This document shows, piece after piece, positions 7,734 to 15,960 of a DNA stretch of 64,000 nucleotides. The stretch comes from Ferruginibacter sp. GTDB lineage: Bacteria; Bacteroidota; Bacteroidia; Chitinophagales; Chitinophagaceae. The notes beneath the pieces are model-generated. The model did not search any database. It was not told the origin of the DNA and saw only the letters and a list, made by a program, of their open reading frames with translations. Location: NCBI GenBank assembly GCA_017983695.1, contig JAGOAX010000009.1:1-64000 (forward strand). Direction: 5' to 3'. Each line of letters opens with the position of its first letter. Position 1 is the first letter of the stretch. Both the position numbers and the translations under genes were made by a program.

Positions 7734-9221
7734 ATGAATAAATGGATTTCTGTTATCATCATAAATTTCCTTTTGCTGGCAAGTTGTGTAAGCGATAAGT
7801 CAGAGGATCCATCTACCGAAAAGATATCATTAAAAAAAGCAAAGGAAGATTTTGATATTTTTACTGCAATATTAAAAAAGGCACACCCTTCTCTAAACGT
7901 ATATATCTCCAAAAAAAGATTTTCTTACCTAACAGATAGTATTAGTAATTCCCTAACCGATCCAATAACACTAAAGGATTTTTATAATAAAATAAATTTT
8001 ATTGCCAACGAAACCGGTTGTTCTCACACCAATACCGATTTAGCCGATTATGTTTATGATACATTACAAAACAGGGCTGTTTTTTTTCCTTATCCAGTAA
8101 GGTGGATAGACAATAAATTATTTATAAACGTAGTCGGACAAAATTTATCTGAGAGAACGGAAATCAGGCGTATTAATAACGAATCGGTAAATGAAGTTAT
8201 CAAAAATCTGATGGTCTACAATCCTGTAGAAGGCTTTCACAGAAAAACACAGGAAAATCTGGCAGCAGATAACTTTAGCATAGGGTACTTTTTAAAATAC
8301 GGCGCACAGAAGAAATTTGAATTAAATGTTCTTGATACGTTTGGTAAACAAAGACGGATAACAGAAAGTGCAATAAGCTTATCGGAGTGGAATAACAGGG
8401 AGATAAATTATAAATACTATTACGATCCTATTACACTGGATTATGATTTTTACATCAACAACGAGAAAAAATATGCTTATTTAAGAGTGACAACATTTGA
8501 ATATGAGGGAAGCCTGAAACAAAATGCATTTGAAAACTTTTGCAATAATTCATTTGAACTATTGCAAAATAAAAGGAATATAAAATCGTTAATTATCGAC
8601 TTAAGAGAAAATGGAGGTGGAAAACTTTATAATTCCTTTTTATTGTATTCATTTTTAACCGAAAAACCTTTTAACGAATTTGAGAGGGCAATCTGTAAAA
8701 TTAAAACTATACCATACACCAGCTATTTGGAAAAAGATTTTTTTGCGTATAAAAAAGATGATGTTAATAATAATATAGAAAAGGAATTTTTTGCCAGGCT
8801 TAACAAAGATTTTTTTACCATGCCAGACTCTTTAATTAATGTCTGGCAACCAAATAATATTCATTATAATGGCAACGTTTTTATTATTACCAACAGCAAA
8901 GTGGCATCGGCAGCATCTTATTTTGCTGTGCTGGTAAAAAACGCCGGAAGGGGTAAAATTATCGGGGAAGAAACACAAGGTGGAGCTTTTTCAGGTAATG
9001 GGTTTACCACGTTAAAGTATGAGTTGCCGAATTCAAAAATCAACTTTAGCTTTCCTTATGTGCACTTTATTTATACCAATAAAGAAGAAAAAAATAGCGG
9101 ACATGGCTTAATACCGGATTATTTTATTCCCGATTCGTACGAGTCTTTTAAAAATAATGATGACAGGCAGTTAACATTCATTATAGATACCCTAATTTTA
9201 AATAATAAATCTCTTAAATAG
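7734..9221 (+). CDS. S41 family peptidase, lipoprotein
   Basis: This 495-residue protein has a lipoprotein signal ending in LLASC (Cys18) and so is probably membrane-anchored in the periplasm or at the surface. The C-terminal half is an S41 (tail-specific protease-like) domain: LIIDLRENGGGKLYNSF, then ITNSKVASAASYFA with the candidate catalytic serine, then GEETQGGAFSGNG. An N-terminal helical region of about 200 residues precedes it. A second S41 lipoprotein with the same opening (EDF/EDY...LKK.HPSL) is encoded at 12975-14474. The gene sits between kdsD and the guanylyltransferase with 1- to 7-bp gaps. The substrate is unknown. Confidence 0.85.
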   Translation: MNKWISVIIINFLLLASCVSDKSEDPSTEKISLKKAKEDFDIFTAILKKAHPSLNVYISKKRFSYLTDSISNSLTDPITLKDFYNKINFIANETGCSHTNTDLADYVYDTLQNRAVFFPYPVRWIDNKLFINVVGQNLSERTEIRRINNESVNEVIKNLMVYNPVEGFHRKTQENLAADNFSIGYFLKYGAQKKFELNVLDTFGKQRRITESAISLSEWNNREINYKYYYDPITLDYDFYINNEKKYAYLRVTTFEYEGSLKQNAFENFCNNSFELLQNKRNIKSLIIDLRENGGGKLYNSFLLYSFLTEKPFNEFERAICKIKTIPYTSYLEKDFFAYKKDDVNNNIEKEFFARLNKDFFTMPDSLINVWQPNNIHYNGNVFIITNSKVASAASYFAVLVKNAGRGKIIGEETQGGAFSGNGFTTLKYELPNSKINFSFPYVHFIYTNKEEKNSGHGLIPDYFIPDSYESFKNNDDRQLTFIIDTLILNNKSLK

Positions 9222-9222
9222 G

Positions 9223-10305
9223 ATGAACAAGAATAATTATGTAGCCATTATGGCCGGCGGTATCGGCAGCAGATTTTGGCCAATGAGCCGTACCGATTTC
9301 CCCAAACAGTTTTTAGATATTCTGAATACCGGCCGCACCCTTATACAAGGCACTTTTGACCGTTTCACAAAGTTTATACCTACAGAAAATATTTATGTGG
9401 TAACATCGGAGCAATATAAAGATATTGTTGCCCAGCAGTTGCCGGAAATTCCTGTAGCCAATATTTTGTGTGAACCATCCCGGAAAAATACAGCACCCTG
9501 TGTTGCTTATATAGCTCATAAGCTGCTGCATTTAAATCCCGAGGCTAATTTAATTTGTGCGCCAGCTGACCATATAATATTAGAGCAGGATAATTTTAAA
9601 GCGATTTGCCTTGATGCGTTAAAATTTACAGCCCACATTAAAGCATTGGTAACATTGGGTATAAAACCAACACACCCCAACACCGGTTATGGTTATATAC
9701 AGTACGAACAACAGGCTGCTGCAGAGAATGTTTATAAAGTGAAAACCTTTACCGAAAAACCCGACCTGCAATTAGCAAAAACATTTATTGCCAGTGGCGA
9801 CTTTTTGTGGAATGCAGGCATATTTGTGTGGCAGGTAAAAAATATAGTTGCTGCTTTTGAAAAATTGTTACCCGAATTAAATGAATTATTTGAAACTGAA
9901 AAAGCAAACTTTAATACCGCAGCAGAAAAAGAAGCCATTGAAAGAATTTATCCGCAATGTGTAAATATTTCTATTGATTATGGCATTATGGAAAAGGCGG
10001 ATAATGTTTACATTATTCCATCTTCATTTGGCTGGAGCGATTTGGGTACCTGGGGAAGTGCTTACGAAAATCTTAATAAAGATTACCTGGAAAATGCTGT
10101 TGCCGGTAATAATGTAGTGGTGATTGATGCTACAAAAAACATGGTACATGCCGATAATAAAAAACTGGTGGTATTACAGGGGCTTGATGATTTTATTGTG
10201 GTGGATACTAGCGATGTTTTACTGATCTGCAAAAAAGAAAAAGAGCAGGCGATAAAAGAATATGTTGCCGAAATTAAACGCAGCAAAGGCGACAAATTTT
10301 TGTAA
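9223..10305 (+). CDS. manC: Mannose-1-phosphate guanylyltransferase
   Basis: This 360-residue nucleotidyltransferase makes GDP-mannose from mannose 1-phosphate and GTP for surface polysaccharides. The N-terminal signature MAGGIGSRFWPMSR...PKQF is the substrate-binding loop, and later motifs include PADHII, NTGYGYI, EKPD, WNAGIF and the GWSDLGTW segment. It lacks the C-terminal phosphomannose-isomerase domain of fused enzymes, as is usual in Bacteroidota. The gene lies 1 bp behind the S41 gene and ends at a strong terminator. Confidence 0.93.
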   Translation: MNKNNYVAIMAGGIGSRFWPMSRTDFPKQFLDILNTGRTLIQGTFDRFTKFIPTENIYVVTSEQYKDIVAQQLPEIPVANILCEPSRKNTAPCVAYIAHKLLHLNPEANLICAPADHIILEQDNFKAICLDALKFTAHIKALVTLGIKPTHPNTGYGYIQYEQQAAAENVYKVKTFTEKPDLQLAKTFIASGDFLWNAGIFVWQVKNIVAAFEKLLPELNELFETEKANFNTAAEKEAIERIYPQCVNISIDYGIMEKADNVYIIPSSFGWSDLGTWGSAYENLNKDYLENAVAGNNVVVIDATKNMVHADNKKLVVLQGLDDFIVVDTSDVLLICKKEKEQAIKEYVAEIKRSKGDKFL

Positions 10306-10324
10306 CAAAGCATATTAACTTTTT

Positions 10325-10357
10325 AAAAAGGAAGCGCTAAAAGTCGCTTCCTTTTTT
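10325..10357 (+). terminator. Intrinsic terminator after the kdsD-manC operon
   Basis: A perfect 12-bp stem (10325-10336 with 10345-10356) and an 8-nt loop run into a T-tract. It separates manC from the aminotransferase gene, which has its own promoter. Confidence 0.9.
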
Positions 10358-10372
10358 ATTGGATATAACCGG

Positions 10373-10380
10373 TAAATTTG
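10373..10380 (+). promoter_or_regulatory. -7 box TAAATTTG, decides the aminotransferase start
   Basis: This is an exact TAnnTTTG match. It lies downstream of a possible TTG start at 10359, which would therefore be outside the transcript, and 23 bp ahead of an in-frame GTG at 10404. The GTG is the better start. Confidence 0.65.
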
Positions 10381-10403
10381 TTTTTAATTTAAAATTAAGC
10401 ACC

Positions 10404-11555
10404 GTGTCACCAATAATTAAAAGTAAACAGCCTGATGCCGGCACAACTATTTTTACGGTTATGAGTGTATTGGCTGCAGAACATAATGCAATTAATTTAG
10501 GCCAGGGATTTCCGGATTTTTTAATGGACGAAGAATTGATAGCATTGGTAAATGCCGCAATGAAAAAGGGCAACAACCAATATGTTCATATGAACGGCCT
10601 GGTGCTTTTAAGAGAACGAATTGCAGAGAAGATATATGATTTGTACGCAGCACCGGTTAATCCTGAAACAGAAATTACAGTAACTCCCGGTGGAACCTAC
10701 GCCATTTTTACTGCGCTTACTACAATACTGCAACCAGGTGACGAAGCTATTGTTTTTGAGCCGGCATATGATAGTTATATTCCAACAATAGAAATCAACG
10801 GCGCCACACCTGTTTTAATTCCGTTAAGTTTTCCGGGCTATAAAATTGACTGGGAACTGGTGAAGCAAAAAATATCTCCTAAAACAAAAGTTATACTACT
10901 TAACTCTCCACACAACCCAACAGGAAGCATATTGGATACTGATGATATTGCACAACTAAGGGCAATAGTAAAAGATACCGGTATTTTTATTGTTAGCGAT
11001 GAAGTGTATGAACATTTAATTTTTGATGGCCTGCAGCATGAAAGTATGTTGCGCTATCCCGATCTGTACGAACGCAGTTTTGTTTGCTCTTCTTTTGGAA
11101 AAGTATATAACTGCACCGGCTGGAAAATTGGTTATTGCACCGCACCGCCGGCATTAATGAATGAGTTTAGAAAAATACACCAGTTTAATTGTTTTAGCTG
11201 CAACAGCCCGGTACAATTTGCATTGGCAGAATTTTTATTACAAAAAGAAAAGTATTTACAACTCGGCAGCCAGCTGCAGCAAAAAAGAGATTATTTTTTT
11301 ATGCTGATGCAGCAAACAAAATTTAAAGCCCTGCCATCGTATGGCAGTTATTTTCAGCTGTATAGTTACGATGGCATAAGCAGCGAAAGTGAAAAAGATT
11401 TTGCCATCCGGCTTACAAAAGAATATAAAGTGGCCACAATACCAACCTCGGTATTTTATAAAAATAATACCGACAATAAAGTATTACGATTTTGTTTTGC
11501 CAAAAAAGAAGCTACGCTTGACGAAGCGGTTAACAGGTTAATAAAACTTAATTAA
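10404..11555 (+). CDS. Methionine-type aminotransferase (PLP fold type I)
   Basis: This pyridoxal-phosphate aminotransferase belongs to the YbdL/kynurenine-aminotransferase-like group that transaminates methionine or glutamine with 2-oxo acids. Signatures are TTIFTVMS near the start, NLGQGFPDF, NSPHNPTGS, SDEVYEHL and SSFGKVYNCTGWKIGY, where the Lys binds PLP. With the GTG start at 10404 it has 383 residues, and its amino terminus (SPIIKSKQPDAGTTIFTVMS) fits the family. The nitrilase-family amidase gene at 12114 encodes the usual partner, an omega-amidase that cleaves the ketoglutaramate or ketosuccinamate formed, so the pair probably serves methionine salvage. Confidence 0.88.
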   Translation: MSPIIKSKQPDAGTTIFTVMSVLAAEHNAINLGQGFPDFLMDEELIALVNAAMKKGNNQYVHMNGLVLLRERIAEKIYDLYAAPVNPETEITVTPGGTYAIFTALTTILQPGDEAIVFEPAYDSYIPTIEINGATPVLIPLSFPGYKIDWELVKQKISPKTKVILLNSPHNPTGSILDTDDIAQLRAIVKDTGIFIVSDEVYEHLIFDGLQHESMLRYPDLYERSFVCSSFGKVYNCTGWKIGYCTAPPALMNEFRKIHQFNCFSCNSPVQFALAEFLLQKEKYLQLGSQLQQKRDYFFMLMQQTKFKALPSYGSYFQLYSYDGISSESEKDFAIRLTKEYKVATIPTSVFYKNNTDNKVLRFCFAKKEATLDEAVNRLIKLN

Positions 11556-11557
11556 GC

Positions 11558-12007
11558 CTATACCCCAAACTGCTGAAGGTGATGATCTAAATGTTTATAC
11601 ATGCTTTTACCCCATTGCTCCGGGGTAAAACTTCCGAACATAGGATGCGGAAACCTACCTGCATTAGCGGGCCCGCCGTTATAAAACTGGTTGATAAGGC
11701 TTGTCAATTCCCTTTTTTCTTTTTCAAAATCCCTTTCATCTTTGATAATAAAGTTAGGCGCAGTTGGTAAGTTTCTTTTCCAGGGACTGTCATTGTATAA
11801 TTTAGCTTTTACCATCCAGCCAACCAATAAGCCCAAAAACATCCGGGGCATTTTTTTATCGCTCAGCGGAACTTTAAAGGCTTCTTTACAATGCGCCAGC
11901 ATTTGCGCCACATTCATTTTGCCCCATTGACGCTGGCTTTGTGGGGTAAGTTTATTCATCCGTTCTGTAATTTCATTATAAGTGCCGGTATCAAATAAGC
12001 TTTTCAT
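11558..12007 (-). CDS. DUF1569 / DinB-like four-helix protein
   Basis: This 149-residue protein is of the DUF1569 type, related to the DinB/YfiT metal-binding four-helix bundle. Family traits are the QRQWGKMNVAQMLAHC segment near the start, with a candidate metal-ligand His, and the closing HPMFGSFTPEQWGKSMYKHLDHHLQQF with a His cluster. A relative is encoded at 30097-30564, which shares WGKMN..QM..H and the same ending. The biochemical role of this family is not established. The gene is single, convergent with the aminotransferase gene at a 2-bp gap. Confidence 0.8.
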   Translation of the reverse strand: MKSLFDTGTYNEITERMNKLTPQSQRQWGKMNVAQMLAHCKEAFKVPLSDKKMPRMFLGLLVGWMVKAKLYNDSPWKRNLPTAPNFIIKDERDFEKEKRELTSLINQFYNGGPANAGRFPHPMFGSFTPEQWGKSMYKHLDHHLQQFGV

Positions 12008-12089
12008 TTGTTGTTGATTTTTTTAACCATTAATGTAAAAAGATATCAGGTATAAAAATAAAGAATCTGCAATAATAACAAAGCATGCT

Positions 12090-12097
12090 TAAATTTG
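12090..12097 (+). promoter_or_regulatory. -7 box TAAATTTG for the amidase gene
   Basis: This exact TAnnTTTG match lies 16 bp upstream of the ATG at 12114 and predicts a leader of about ten bases. Confidence 0.6.
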
Positions 12098-12113
12098 TAT
12101 ACAACCTATTGTA

Positions 12114-12938
12114 ATGTCAACACTTACTATCAGTACCATACAAAGCAATTTATTTTGGGAAAATAAAGCGGCCAACCTGCATATGCTGGAACAAAAAATA
12201 AGCAGCATTGAAGAAAAAACAGAAATAGTGATCTTACCCGAGATGTTTAGTACAGGATTTAGTATGCAACCGGAATTATTTGCAGAAACAATGTCTGCAC
12301 AATCCGGTACAGATGGCGAAACTGTAGCATGGATGAAACGGGTGAGTAAAGAAAATGGCATTATAATTACAGGAAGTATAATTATTGAAGAAGAAGGAAA
12401 ATATTTTAACCGGCTGTTGTGGATGTTACCCAACGGACAATACGGCTATTACGATAAGCGCCATTTATTTGCCTACGGAGAAGAAGATAAACATTACAGC
12501 GCCGGTAATAAACGTTTGATAGCATCGGTAAAAGGGTGGAAAATTAACCTGCAGGTTTGTTACGACCTGCGCTTTCCGGTATGGGCAAGGCAAACTCCCC
12601 TCTCTGGCAGGAGAGGGGCCGGGGGTGAGGTTGAATTTGATGTATTGATTTATGTGGCCAACTGGCCCGAAAAAAGAAGCCACGCCTGGAAAACATTATT
12701 GTGTGCAAGAGCAATAGAAAATCAATGTTACGTAGTTGGCGTAAACCGGGTGGGCAGCGATGGCAACAAAATTTATCATAGCGGCAACAGCCTTGTAATA
12801 GACCCTCTCGGCCAGGTATTGTACCATATGGCTGACGAGGAAGATGTAAATACAATAACGCTTACAAAAGAAAAACTGGAGGAAGTAAGAACAAGGTTTC
12901 CTTTTTGGAAAGATGCAGATGATTTTACGATACTGTAA
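12114..12938 (+). CDS. Nitrilase-superfamily amidohydrolase (YafV-like omega-amidase)
   Basis: This 274-residue carbon-nitrogen hydrolase has the full catalytic triad: Glu43 in LPEMF, Lys115 in KRHLF and Cys149 in CYDLRFPVW. The closest type I can name is the YafV/omega-amidase group, which deamidates 2-oxoglutaramate and related acids and partners with methionine or glutamine aminotransferases such as the one at 10404. Residues of about 161-173 (TPLSGRRGAGGEV) interrupt the usual short link between FPVWxR and DVLIYVANWP; they are encoded by a GC-rich palindromic repeat (12595-12635). The reading frame stays open, so the enzyme may carry a 13-residue extra loop and still work. Confidence 0.88.
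   Translation: MSTLTISTIQSNLFWENKAANLHMLEQKISSIEEKTEIVILPEMFSTGFSMQPELFAETMSAQSGTDGETVAWMKRVSKENGIIITGSIIIEEEGKYFNRLLWMLPNGQYGYYDKRHLFAYGEEDKHYSAGNKRLIASVKGWKINLQVCYDLRFPVWARQTPLSGRRGAGGEVEFDVLIYVANWPEKRSHAWKTLLCARAIENQCYVVGVNRVGSDGNKIYHSGNSLVIDPLGQVLYHMADEEDVNTITLTKEKLEEVRTRFPFWKDADDFTIL
12595..12635. repeat. GC-rich palindromic repeat inserted in frame in a gene
   Basis: A perfect 8-bp inverted repeat, CCCCTCTC at 12597-12604 and GAGAGGGG at 12611-12618, is followed by the GC-rich run CCGGGGGTGAGGTTGAA. The complement reads as the CTCACCCC-CGGCCCCTCTC type of dispersed palindromic repeat seen in many bacterial genomes. It contrasts sharply with its AT-rich surroundings and adds 13 codons to the amidase gene. 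Confidence 0.7.
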
Positions 12939-12974
12939 CGTTAAGAGATTTTATTAATGTCCGAGATTTTAAAC

Positions 12975-14474
12975 CTAATTCCCGGCTCCTTTTTTCCCTT
13001 TTATCATTTCCATTACTACCTGCATTTTTTTATCGTAACCTTTTAACAAAGCCTCGTAACTGGTGCCTATATAAATATCGGGCATTACACCACGTCCATC
13101 TTTAGGTACATGTTTATATTGTACCAGCCGGAATAAAGGTAACCGCACACGGATATGTGTGTTGGGTAAAGTAATGTCGGGAATCATTATACCATTGTTG
13201 CCATACCATCCGCCGCCGGCTTCTTCCCCCACCAATGTAATACCCGGCTGGCCTTTTACCGCACTCGAAAATAATGTGGCTGCCGAAAATGTTTGCCCGT
13301 TTATCAATACATAAAGATCTCCGTTAAAATGATTCCTGTTTTTGGGTTCATAGGTTTTTCTTTCCCAAATGCCAAAATGATAATTGCCATCTGCTTTTTT
13401 ATGGGTAAGAAAAGGCAGGGCAATATTATTAAAAAACTTCCCTTTAATGTAACGGGTATAGGGGTACAATGTTCTGGAAACAGCATAAGCCGAATCGGCA
13501 ACTTTAAAAGGAATGCGGGTTACATATTTTGTAAGCAGGGTTGATAAATTTATTTTACCGCCGCCATTACTGCGGATATCTAAAACAATATTATTGATGC
13601 CGGCCTTTCTAATATACCTGAAAGTTTGCCTGAAAAATTTACGCAATCTTCCGGTGCTGAAAGTATTTAATGTAATGATGGCGGTATTGTTTGTGGTGTC
13701 AACAGCCAGTGAGCGTATGTTTTGTAATTGCTGTTTTTTTATTTCGCTTTTGGTTCTTTTTACCGGTGGTGGGGCAATCCTTTTTCTTTTAGCCGTGTCT
13801 TTGGGTGGATTGAACAAAGAAATTTTTACGGTTTGCTCTTTACCTAAACTATCTAAATAATTAACCGAATACGTAGTACTTAAGCCAAATACATTACGGT
13901 GATAATAGGGAAAATTATTGCTGAGCCTTAAATAGTTTACGTTATTGGCGTAACCGTCTTCCGTCATGTATCCAAAAAGGGTTTGTATCATTTTGGCATT
14001 GCTCAGTCCATTGAGACCCGTAACCAGGGTTCCTCTTTTTAAAACAGAATCTCTCCTGTTGATATTGCCGGTTATAGCCATGGTATCATTCCATACTTTC
14101 ATAAACAGCGGAAAGGATGGGGTTTGTTTGTTGTTTACCCATTTGTTATAAGCTTTGCTCATACCAAAGCTGGTGTGACCGCAATGTATTTTATCTGTTA
14201 ACGGTACAATCACCTTCCAGCCAAATTGTTGCTCTGTCATGCTGTCTTCAATAGCCGCATAGTATTTATCAAAATACATATTCATACTATCCTTGCCGGT
14301 GTACCAATATAATGACGGGTGTTTTTTTTGCAGTATGTTTTTTAGTAAAACATAATCTTCCTGTAATTTTTCTTTGGGGTATTTTTTGGCAGGGGTATAA
14401 TTTTTTTGTGATACCGAACAGCCGCTCAGTACAACAATAACAACAAGAAAAATATTTATGAATTTGTTGCTCAT
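12975..14474 (-). CDS. S41 family peptidase, lipoprotein
   Basis: This 499-residue protein has a lipoprotein signal ending in VVLSGC (Cys19). The S41 domain in the second half has NIVLDIRSNGGGKINLS, then LINGQTFSAATLFSSAV with the probable catalytic serine, and GEEAGGGWYGNNG. The opening after the signal (LQEDYVLLKNILQKKHPSLYWY) parallels the S41 protein at 7734-9221, so the two are paralogues. A Lys/Arg-rich linker (about residues 225-250) precedes the peptidase domain. Its start overlaps the thiL stop by 4 bp (ATGA), so both are translated from one mRNA, although no functional link to thiamine metabolism is evident. Confidence 0.85.
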   Translation of the reverse strand: MSNKFINIFLVVIVVLSGCSVSQKNYTPAKKYPKEKLQEDYVLLKNILQKKHPSLYWYTGKDSMNMYFDKYYAAIEDSMTEQQFGWKVIVPLTDKIHCGHTSFGMSKAYNKWVNNKQTPSFPLFMKVWNDTMAITGNINRRDSVLKRGTLVTGLNGLSNAKMIQTLFGYMTEDGYANNVNYLRLSNNFPYYHRNVFGLSTTYSVNYLDSLGKEQTVKISLFNPPKDTAKRKRIAPPPVKRTKSEIKKQQLQNIRSLAVDTTNNTAIITLNTFSTGRLRKFFRQTFRYIRKAGINNIVLDIRSNGGGKINLSTLLTKYVTRIPFKVADSAYAVSRTLYPYTRYIKGKFFNNIALPFLTHKKADGNYHFGIWERKTYEPKNRNHFNGDLYVLINGQTFSAATLFSSAVKGQPGITLVGEEAGGGWYGNNGIMIPDITLPNTHIRVRLPLFRLVQYKHVPKDGRGVMPDIYIGTSYEALLKGYDKKMQVVMEMIKGKKGAGN

Positions 14475-15499
14475 TTATTTAAATGATTCCACCCTTGCGC
14501 AACCAATGCATGTTTATTTCCACCACGGGTAATAATGTGTAGGCCTTCATTTTTTTCGGTAACATAACCAATAATACTTAACCCGTTATTGGCATTTATT
14601 TTTTCGTAATCTGCCTGGGCAACTGTAAATAACAATTCATAATCCTCACCACCGCTTAATGCACAGGCTGTAGGGTCAAGCTCCAGTTTATAGGCAAAAG
14701 CTTTGCTCTCTTCATTTAACGGTAATTTATCTTCGTAAATAACACAGCCAACATTGCTTTGCTTGCAAATATGAATCAGCTCACTGCTAAGTCCATCGCT
14801 TATGTCCATCATGCTGGTGGGCATAATGTTTTGTGCAGCAAAATATTCCACCACATCTTTTCTTGCTTCGGGCTTTAACAAGCGGCCAACTATATATGCC
14901 TGTCCTTCCAGGTCAGGCTGGGCACCGGTTTCTTCAAAAATTTTACGTTCTCTTTCTAAAATGGTTAAGCCTAAAAAGGCACCACCCAAATCTCCGCTTA
15001 CGCAAATCAAATCATTCAGCTTTGCGCCGCTTCTTGTAACGTAGCTGTCAGGAGCTACTTCGCCGATAGCAGTAACACTTATTATAAACCCTTTTTTACT
15101 GCTTGTGGTATCACCACCAATTAAATCTACCTCATATGCTGCGCAGGCTGCATACACACCCTCGTAAAATTCATCTAATGCTTCTACACTAAATTTATTG
15201 CTTATGCCAATGCTGATAACAATTTGTGTTGGCGTAGCATTCATGGCATAAATGTCGCTAAGGTTTACCACCACACTTTTATAACCCAAATGTTTTAATG
15301 GGGTGTAACTTAAATCAAAGTGAATACCTTCCAGCAACAAATCTGTACTTACTACTGTTTGCCTGCCAAAATGATCTATTACAGCACCATCATCACCTAC
15401 ACTTAAAATAGTAGATGCATTTTTTGTTTCATTATTTTGCGTAAGATGGTCTATTAAACCAAATTCGCCAAGGGAGGAAATTTCTGTTCTTTGTTCCAT
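14471..15499 (-). CDS. thiL: Thiamine-monophosphate kinase
   Basis: This 342-residue enzyme phosphorylates thiamine monophosphate to thiamine diphosphate, the last step of cofactor synthesis. Family motifs are present in order: SLGEFGLIDHL, VGDDGAVID, STDLLLEGIHFDL, VNLSDIYAMNA, GGDTTSS and MDISDGLSSEL, then SGGEDYELLFT. Its length and ends match the family. It is the first gene of a two-gene unit with the S41 lipoprotein. Just upstream (15506-15961) lies a unit with inverted repeats and a four-helix-bundle gene, which may have separated thiL from the gene before it. Confidence 0.95.
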   Translation of the reverse strand: MEQRTEISSLGEFGLIDHLTQNNETKNASTILSVGDDGAVIDHFGRQTVVSTDLLLEGIHFDLSYTPLKHLGYKSVVVNLSDIYAMNATPTQIVISIGISNKFSVEALDEFYEGVYAACAAYEVDLIGGDTTSSKKGFIISVTAIGEVAPDSYVTRSGAKLNDLICVSGDLGGAFLGLTILERERKIFEETGAQPDLEGQAYIVGRLLKPEARKDVVEYFAAQNIMPTSMMDISDGLSSELIHICKQSNVGCVIYEDKLPLNEESKAFAYKLELDPTACALSGGEDYELLFTVAQADYEKINANNGLSIIGYVTEKNEGLHIITRGGNKHALVAQGWNHLNK

Positions 15500-15506
15500 A
15501 ATGCTA

Positions 15507-15537
15507 TGTACGATGTTTGATGTACGGTGTACGGCCG
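15507..15537 (+). repeat. Left inverted-repeat arm of four-helix-bundle unit
   Basis: This 31-bp segment is complementary to 15930-15960 at 27 of 31 positions. It contains GATGTACGGTGTACG, itself built from repeated TGTACG units. It lies 2 bp beyond the stop codon of the small gene at 15540-15887. Confidence 0.75.
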
Positions 15538-15539
15538 TT

Positions 15540-15887
15540 TTATTTCCGGGAGCTTTTTATTGAAGCAACAATTATTTTTAAAATACTTTCACCTTCTTTA
15601 TAAAGAATAGCAATTTCATCTCTGAATTTTTCATTAAATGCAACCAGCAATTCCAAAAAGAAAAGACTTTCATCCAGTTCTTCCTCTACAATCTTTAGTT
15701 TGTTTATAAAATCTGCATTTGATTTTGCTCTTCTTGATGCCCTGTAATTTGCGCCAACAGAACTGCTGCTGCGTATTATTTGTCCGCAATAAGCCCTGTT
15801 AATTGTATTGTCGGGCAGTTTTTGCGTAAGCTTTGCTACATTAATTGCAAAAGCTTTTGTACGTTGCTTCATTTCATCCGAAGTCAT
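15540..15887 (-). CDS. Four-helix-bundle protein (23S rRNA IVS/S23 family)
   Basis: This 115-residue protein is entirely helical in appearance and carries the family signatures RAYCGQIIRSSSSVGANYRAS and FINKLKIVEEELDESLFFLELL. Such proteins are encoded inside intervening sequences of some 23S rRNA genes and also stand alone in many Bacteroidota genomes; their function is not established, although nucleic-acid binding and association with variable regions have been proposed. Here the gene lies precisely between a pair of 31-bp inverted repeats, which suggests a small mobile or homing unit. It reads in the same direction as its neighbours thiL and the inositol-monophosphatase-family gene. Confidence 0.88.
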   Translation of the reverse strand: MTSDEMKQRTKAFAINVAKLTQKLPDNTINRAYCGQIIRSSSSVGANYRASRRAKSNADFINKLKIVEEELDESLFFLELLVAFNEKFRDEIAILYKEGESILKIIVASIKSSRK

Positions 15888-15929
15888 AAACTATATTTTT
15901 TCAAACTTTACAAAGCCATGTATCAAACT

Positions 15930-15960
15930 CTGTCGTACACCGTACATCACACACCGTACA
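15930..15960 (-). repeat. Right inverted-repeat arm of four-helix-bundle unit
   Basis: Its complement matches the left arm at 15507-15537 in 27 of 31 positions. It ends exactly at the stop codon of the inositol-monophosphatase-family gene (TAA on the minus strand at 15963-15961), so the unit abuts that gene without disrupting it. Confidence 0.75.

Noticed and set aside
15507..15960. Insertion sequence with the inverted repeats as transposon ends
   Set aside because: The only gene inside is a four-helix-bundle protein with no transposase motif, and no flanking target duplication is visible.
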